A stretch of DNA of 37,773 nucleotides. Origin: Bacteroidaceae bacterium (GTDB lineage: Bacteria; Bacteroidota; Bacteroidia; Bacteroidales; Bacteroidaceae). Position 1 is the stretch's first letter. Every line of letters begins with the position of its first letter. Location: NCBI GenBank assembly GCA_017507385.1, contig JAFWAX010000028.1, forward strand, positions 1 to 37,773. Direction: 5' to 3'. The notes under the pieces were generated by a model. The model ran no database searches. It worked only from the letters and a program-made list of their open reading frames with translations, and had not been told where the DNA came from. Position numbers and translations under genes: made by a program. Below, piece by piece: positions 33,688-37,773 of this stretch.

Positions 33688-34995
33688 TGGCTTGTATTGA
33701 CGGCGTTCAGATGTCCTCGTATTGATTGGATAATCACATTCATATCGGAACATGACACCCAGACGTGTCAAGATGGAGCAAAGACGTTTTTCTTCCTCAC
33801 TTCTGGTAAAGATAATTTTTCCGTCCACATCAGGAAACAAAGCTTGAATACCAAATTTCTTTCTATCCTCAAAATATGCGAAAGCATCAGCATAATCATG
33901 TTCCAACTTCATCAAAGATTGGAAGTTAATCACATAATTATCGATGGCACTAAGAAAATCCTCGTCTTCAAGAATTAACTTACGAAAAACTTTGAGTGGC
34001 ACATCTGAATCGCATATTGATGGTGCTTGACCCGTCAACTCTGCAATAATACGATAAGCAAGGCTGTGGAAAGTGCCACAGTTCAATCCTTCTATCTGCA
34101 TACGTTCCGACAGTTCGTTAGCCGCTTTTCTCGTGTAAGTAAGCAAAAGAATATTTGCAGGATTAACATGCCGTTTCTCGACCAAATACTTTGCCTTCCC
34201 CACAATGGTTGATGTCTTACCGCTACCTGCACTGGCAATGACAAGACAGTTATCTTCAAGTTTCACAATGGAATCTCTTTGCTGCGGATCGAGCGGATAT
34301 TTACCAAGAACATGATCGAAATATAGTTTATTGGCTTCCAACTCAGAACGCACAAACTGTTTGTTATGTTCTATGCGTTCAGATGCTATCTGCTGAATGA
34401 CTGAAGGCAGCTGCAGGCTGTCATCATCTTCTACATATTGAGCATACTTTGGAAAGACGAGTTCCACTTTCTCTTTTACCTCATTGTAGGACTCGATGAA
34501 TCCTTGAAGTTCAGAATGAGCAAAGTAATGATTGGGATGGACTAATGAACGATATATGTCCATTATTTTAGTCGCACCCTTCTTTAATTCTTCAATCGCA
34601 TGATAGACTCTGTTTATTTCGTCCTTCTTGAACCAACAGGCATCAATCAGAGCCTTAAAAGATGCAATACCGGTTTTCTCGAGAACAGCATGATTGCAAT
34701 ACTTACACCCTTCAAGGGCTAAAATATCATCAAGCAGGGATTGATGTTTTAATTTGAACTCCTCAATGTCCTTATCAGTAACCAAATGCGTAGGCAAAAA
34801 AAGAGTTTCCAACTCATGACTGGCCACATTTACCCTACCCATCAACCCCTCAGCCTGCTTCCTAAATTTGCTTTCGCCAATCTTGCGAATGACAAAACGA
34901 AAAAGAAAGGCAGCAAGGGATACCCCCAAGATTGCAGGCATAACTACTGCTAGTATATCATTATTACTTATAATTGAAAACAATAATGTATTCAC
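33673..34995 (-). CDS. UvrD/helicase-IV-like protein, membrane-anchored N-terminal part (split gene)
   Basis: 440 residues of the upstream part. A membrane helix spans residues ~13-36, then a long helical region to ~225 resembling the N-terminus of HelD (helicase IV). Next come the Q motif (PLDPQQRDSIV, ~235), Walker A ASAGSGKT (254-261), motif Ia LLLTYTRKAANEL and Ib CGTFHSLAYRI. It ends YKPDFTI just after the start of an inserted domain whose PD...LEH pattern recalls nuclease-like inserts of helicase IV. The stop is caused by a 14-bp duplication. The start is GTG at 34995; an in-frame TAA lies four codons upstream, so no ATG is available. Without the helicase motifs II-VI this fragment cannot act as a helicase. 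Confidence 0.88.
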   Translation of the reverse strand: MNTLLFSIISNNDILAVVMPAILGVSLAAFLFRFVIRKIGESKFRKQAEGLMGRVNVASHELETLFLPTHLVTDKDIEEFKLKHQSLLDDILALEGCKYCNHAVLEKTGIASFKALIDACWFKKDEINRVYHAIEELKKGATKIMDIYRSLVHPNHYFAHSELQGFIESYNEVKEKVELVFPKYAQYVEDDDSLQLPSVIQQIASERIEHNKQFVRSELEANKLYFDHVLGKYPLDPQQRDSIVKLEDNCLVIASAGSGKTSTIVGKAKYLVEKRHVNPANILLLTYTRKAANELSERMQIEGLNCGTFHSLAYRIIAELTGQAPSICDSDVPLKVFRKLILEDEDFLSAIDNYVINFQSLMKLEHDYADAFAYFEDRKKFGIQALFPDVDGKIIFTRSEEEKRLCSILTRLGVMFRYECDYPINTRTSERRQYKPDFTI

Positions 34996-35151
34996 AAATT
35001 CAATCCATTATATATTGTTCGTATCACCCAATTAAGCGGGATATATATCACCTTTTTTATAATTTCAGGATATTCTTTGGCCCTCAACAAAAATCAGAGA
35101 CGTTCAATAGGGCTCGCCATTGAATAGGAAACCATTCCGATTTTCCACTTG

Positions 35152-35183
35152 CAAAGATACTAAATTCCCCCTCACCTACCAAA
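35152..35183 (-). promoter_or_regulatory. Promoter upstream of the helicase block
   Basis: On the minus strand TTTG (35183-35180) and TATCTTTG (35159-35152) fit the -33/-7 pattern with 20 bases between. The leader to the GTG at 34995 would be about 150 bases. The 294-base gap holds nothing else recognisable. Confidence 0.5.
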
Positions 35184-35289
35184 CTATTTCGTTATAAAAT
35201 TGGGAGTAGTGCGTGGGGGAATGTACAACGAAGCATTTCGCATATTTTTAAAGAAGATACTGATTGTCAACGCAAAAAAACGGAAAGAA

Positions 35290-36480
35290 TTAGGGCTTTC
35301 GGCACAGAATCAGTTGCTCTCCCATGCCTTTCACTTTCGCCCCGAAAAGGTAGAGGGCACCCCCGTCGCGAATACTGGTGCGACGACGGAGTTCATCGGC
35401 GGTAAGGGGGAAGTTGCGGGTGGCAATGTTGGCTTGAGGCAGTTGATGCTTGAGACGTTTGAGAGTCTTAGAGGAGAAGGGAATGCACTCCTGCACCTCA
35501 AAGGTGCGACCCGGGAAGTCGGGAACAAACGTGTCGGAGGTCATCAGATGGGTCTCGTAGTCGAGTTGGCGGATGGGAAAACGCTGGCAGAGCGAGGCGA
35601 ACGCCTGTGCCTTCATCAGAGTCACGTCAGGCTCGTAGAGGTAACGCCCCACCCCTTCGTCGGATACAATCACCGCCATTTTATCGGAGAATCTGAAGGT
35701 ATATTCGATGGTTCTGTCTGACCAGAAATCTATGCCATGCACCTGCACACCTTCCACATGGAGTGAGGCGTTAAGCGCATGGGCTTGCACCAGCACTTCC
35801 TTGCACTCGTTCCGCACGCCCACAATATATACGTCGGTCACATTGTGCAGTTTCCGCAGGGTATCAGTGATGTCCACCATGGGAGAGAGCTTTACCAGCA
35901 CAGTCGAAGCATGAAGCAAAAGTTCATCCTGCCATTCCACCACATTCGGTTCGCAATCCTCAATAGCATACACGCGGCTGCCGTCGCCAGCACGACGGGC
36001 TGGGTCGAGATAGATGACATCCACCAATGGAATGGGCAGTTCTCGTCCGTCGCCACACCGCACCTCCACCTCGGGGTGCTTGCCATCTTGAAGCATCTGG
36101 AAGTTGTGTATAGCTGCTTCACAAAGATGGGATTGACGTTCCGTATAGATAGCACGTTTCATCCCTTCTGACATATACCAGAAATCTACGCCCATGCCAC
36201 CTGTCATGTCGCAAAGACTTTCGCCCTCAACGATGCTCCGCTTATAACGTGCCGTTTGCTCCGAACTGCACTGTTCGGCAGGCACACGACCTCCCATGAT
36301 AAGATTGGCATTAGCATACCACTCTGGTAGTTTTGCCTTTAGCCGTTTCCTCGCCTCTATCTGCTCTACGGCAAAAGGCACATTGAGACCTTGATACTTC
36401 TGAGCCGCCAACAGCAGGTCAGAAGTATCATCATCAATATGTCTTTGGATAAAATCACGTAACTCAGGAGTCCATTCCAT
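35290..36480 (-). CDS. THUMP-like class I SAM-dependent methyltransferase
   Basis: 396 residues. An N-terminal helical region (1-85, LRDFIQRHIDDDTSDLLLAAQKY) precedes a Rossmann methyltransferase: SLCDMTGGMGVDFWYMSEG (SAM motif I, ~88), AIYTERQSHLCEAAIHNF (II), VRCGDGRELPIPLVDVIYLDPARR (acidic loop and DPAR catalytic-type motif) and VLVKLSPMVDI. The C-terminal ~150 residues (GRTFEVQECIPFSSKTLKRLKHQLPQANIATRNFPL...) are the THUMP-like domain described for the Porphyromonas PG_1098 family. The substrate is probably RNA, but none is established that I know of. The ATG at 36480 fits a promoter box at 36518. Confidence 0.9.
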   Translation of the reverse strand: MEWTPELRDFIQRHIDDDTSDLLLAAQKYQGLNVPFAVEQIEARKRLKAKLPEWYANANLIMGGRVPAEQCSSEQTARYKRSIVEGESLCDMTGGMGVDFWYMSEGMKRAIYTERQSHLCEAAIHNFQMLQDGKHPEVEVRCGDGRELPIPLVDVIYLDPARRAGDGSRVYAIEDCEPNVVEWQDELLLHASTVLVKLSPMVDITDTLRKLHNVTDVYIVGVRNECKEVLVQAHALNASLHVEGVQVHGIDFWSDRTIEYTFRFSDKMAVIVSDEGVGRYLYEPDVTLMKAQAFASLCQRFPIRQLDYETHLMTSDTFVPDFPGRTFEVQECIPFSSKTLKRLKHQLPQANIATRNFPLTADELRRRTSIRDGGALYLFGAKVKGMGEQLILCRKP

Positions 36481-36517
36481 ACAACATTATCGGTATGTTT
36501 CTGATAAAACCTCACTA

Positions 36518-36549
36518 CAAAGATACCTGTTTTTGCCTATAATAGCAAG
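36518..36549 (-). promoter_or_regulatory. Promoter of the THUMP-like methyltransferase gene
   Basis: TATCTTTG on the minus strand (36525-36518) matches TAnnTTTG, with CTTG about 20 bases upstream (36549-36546). The leader to the ATG at 36480 is about 34 bases. Confidence 0.55.
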
Positions 36550-36828
36550 AATTGCCATAAAAAAGTAAGAGAAAACAAATAAAGACAAAATTTATTTCCC
36601 TTTATATAGCACCACGTTCCAGAGTTTCTCTCCCAGACGCAGCCAATATACCCATTTTCCCATACAACGCTCTTGGAGGCATTTTTGTTTCTCAAAAATA
36701 AAATACAAACTTCAAGGTAAAAAGCTGGTAATCTCGCAAATATCTTTCAACTATAGCGAGGTTTGACATTTACAATTTCTTATTTCAACTGTTTCCACCA
36801 CCTGCTTTTGAACGCCTCATGCTGCACA

Positions 36829-36907
36829 TCAAAAGGGGTGAGAGTCTTACCTGTACCATAGGTGAGACTCTCACGTGTACCATAGGTAAGACTCTTATCC
36901 CTTTTGA
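36829..36907. repeat. Nested inverted and direct repeat cluster
   Basis: Three related 14-mers: GTGAGAGTCTTACC (36838-36851), GGTGAGACTCTCAC (36861-36874, inverted) and GGTAAGACTCTTAT (36885-36898, direct copy of the second, 24 bp on). TGTACCATA occurs in both spacers. The whole is enclosed by the 9-bp inverted pair TCAAAAGGG (36829-36837) and CCCTTTTGA (36899-36907). The rest of the 36481-37084 gap holds only a promoter box at 36518 and a terminator at 37023; I see no gene in it. Confidence 0.85.
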
Positions 36908-37013
36908 GGTGATTCCGACACCACAATTGCGGGAAACTTTAAGAGCACAATATGCAAAAACGGCATCATCAAAAATCTTTACGTCAGTTCGGGATAAGAT
37001 TCTACTCCCATCT

Positions 37014-37060
37014 TGAAAAACGAAGAAGAGGCGCACAGCATCAGCCATGCACCTCTTCTT
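37014..37060 (-). terminator. Rho-independent terminator of the 37085 gene
   Basis: On the minus strand AAGAAGAGGTGC (37060-37049) pairs with GCGCCTCTTCTT (37034-37023) with one G-T pair, followed by CGTTTTTC. It lies 25 bases after the stop. Confidence 0.85.
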
Positions 37061-37084
37061 ATTGATTGATGTCAGGTATTTTCC

Positions 37085-37773
37085 TTACTTGACAAATATT
37101 TTCACGGTTGTTCCATCAGACATCTTGACAAGATTTAAGCCCTTCTGGAGTGCAGGAAGCTGTGTGCCTGAGATTGAATAGTAAGCAACAGGCACTCTTT
37201 CAATGGATGGAGATTTTTCTGGCTCTACACCTTCAATGCCTGTCTCTTCTCCTGATGAATCGTCTGAACCATAATAATAGAGTTTCCATTCGCCTACCAC
37301 TACATAGTCGTTGCTGCCGATGGTCTTGTCGAGACGCAGGCCGATAGTTGCCACGCCATCCTCGCCAACTGTGAACTCAAGCTCGTTGAGGTAGTAGCCT
37401 GCGTTGAAGAAGGCAACAGAAGCAGAAGTGCCGTCTGGAACGATAATGCCATTGATGGTACGGGTATTGACACCTTCCGGAACATCAGCGGCATCAGTCA
37501 CGCCGCCTTCTGAAAGGTTCATCACAGCCTTCTCGAAAGTCTTCTCAGATGTCTCGGCATAGAACTTGGCAAGATGAGTGTCAACACCGCTGTTGATGTT
37601 GGCCTCTTCTTCCTCATAGCTGCCTGCGCGGTAGAAAGTATGGACGGTAACCTTGTACTTGCCCTTAGGCAGACCTGTAAGCTTCTGGCTCAGAGAGAAC
37701 GTGTTCTTGTTGTAAGAAGCGGTGTTCTGCTTGTAACCGTTCAGCGTTGTTGTTGTCCAGCCCTCAATCGTAG
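37085..37773 (-). CDS. Secreted surface protein with C-terminal tail, 3' part only
   Basis: The frame is open to the window edge (229 codons visible, counting the stop); the start lies beyond 37773. The visible part begins TIEGWTTTLNGYKQNTASYN. It has a repeat-type unit LPKGKYKVTVHTFYRAGSYEEEE...THLAKFYAETSEKTFEKAVMNL, common in Bacteroidales surface proteins, and a beta-sandwich-like stretch (GYYLNELEFTVGEDGVATIGLRLDKTIGSNDYVVVGEWKLYYYG). The end RVPVAYYSISGTQLPALQKGLNLVKMSDGTTVKIFVK is the same tail as in the M6 protease and the 2724 gene. Apparent starts near 37525 are internal GTG/ATG codons. Function unknown; surface or extracellular location is inferred. Confidence 0.85.
   Translation of the reverse strand, partial: TIEGWTTTTLNGYKQNTASYNKNTFSLSQKLTGLPKGKYKVTVHTFYRAGSYEEEEANINSGVDTHLAKFYAETSEKTFEKAVMNLSEGGVTDAADVPEGVNTRTINGIIVPDGTSASVAFFNAGYYLNELEFTVGEDGVATIGLRLDKTIGSNDYVVVGEWKLYYYGSDDSSGEETGIEGVEPEKSPSIERVPVAYYSISGTQLPALQKGLNLVKMSDGTTVKIFVK

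Noticed and set aside
33641..33700. Intron, intein or programmed frameshift as the cause of the split helicase
   Set aside because: A tandem 14-bp duplication explains the break exactly and nothing else is inserted; there is no slippery heptamer or structured signal.
35200..35721. Plus-strand frame of 173 codons over the 3' half of the THUMP-like methyltransferase
   Set aside because: It is antisense to a well-conserved gene, has no recognisable domain, and its composition follows the opposite frame.
36838..36898. CRISPR-like array
   Set aside because: Only three 14-mers in mixed orientation with 9-10-base spacers that are themselves repeated; no cas genes.
36785..37048. Minus-strand frame of 87 codons over the repeat cluster
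   Set aside because: It reads through repeats (giving VRVSPMVQVRLSP) and into the terminator of the 37085 gene; no start signal or family.

Overview
The window looks like chromosome from a Prevotella/Segatella-like member of the Bacteroidales. The signs are the Bacteroidetes promoter pattern (TAnnTTTG at about -7, sometimes TTTG at about -33), a gldH lipoprotein gene beside ricT, secreted proteins with Ig-like (BIG_2) domains and a common C-terminal tail, a hybrid-two-component-type regulator and xylan-related glycoside hydrolases. No tRNA, rRNA, CRISPR array or intact insertion sequence was seen.

Layout. (1) Positions 1-1133 hold an abrupt join: a GC-rich fragment of a MATE transporter runs out of frame into the last 180 codons of xylose isomerase. 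(2) 1257-8243: ridA (minus), then a plus-strand series: membrane protein, secreted Ig-like protein, metF, holB, ricT, gldH. (3) 8359-12179: an OprP/OprO-type porin and a GH115 alpha-glucuronidase, each with its own promoter. (4) 12466-15753 (minus): a large surface lipoprotein with calcium-binding-like motifs and three Ig-like repeats, divergent from (5) 16044-20529: a stripped-down hybrid regulator, UDP-glucose 6-dehydrogenase and a short GH67 alpha-glucuronidase. (6) 20857-23225 (minus): an RNA methyltransferase and an M6 metalloprotease; then a plus-strand sialate O-acetylesterase-like gene at 23411-25333. (7) 25369-30457 (minus): a tight series U32 protein, ruvB, alkaline phosphatase, zincin, CinA-C/PncC. 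(8) 30724-34995 (minus): an AT-richer accessory block with a GIY-YIG nuclease, a small secreted protein and a membrane-anchored UvrD/helicase-IV-like gene. (9) A THUMP-like methyltransferase, a repeat-bearing 600-base gap and the 3' end of another secreted protein.

How the parts fit. GH115 and GH67 both remove (4-O-methyl)glucuronic acid from xylan or xylo-oligosaccharides, and xylose isomerase feeds released xylose into the pentose phosphate pathway, so the window points to use of glucuronoxylan. The regulator upstream of ugd and GH67 probably controls that operon.

The observations I rate highest are: a 14-bp tandem duplication that splits the helicase gene and whose removal restores one 988-codon frame; a three-copy palindromic element placed in three of the four convergent intergenic gaps; a hybrid regulator that has lost its sensor and ATPase domains and carries Arg where the phospho-accepting His should be; a 31-bp in-frame direct repeat that could delete two Ig domains from the lipoprotein; and a GH115 promoter so close to the ATG that the mRNA should be almost leaderless, with three TGTTAC-type sites phased at exactly 20 bp upstream.
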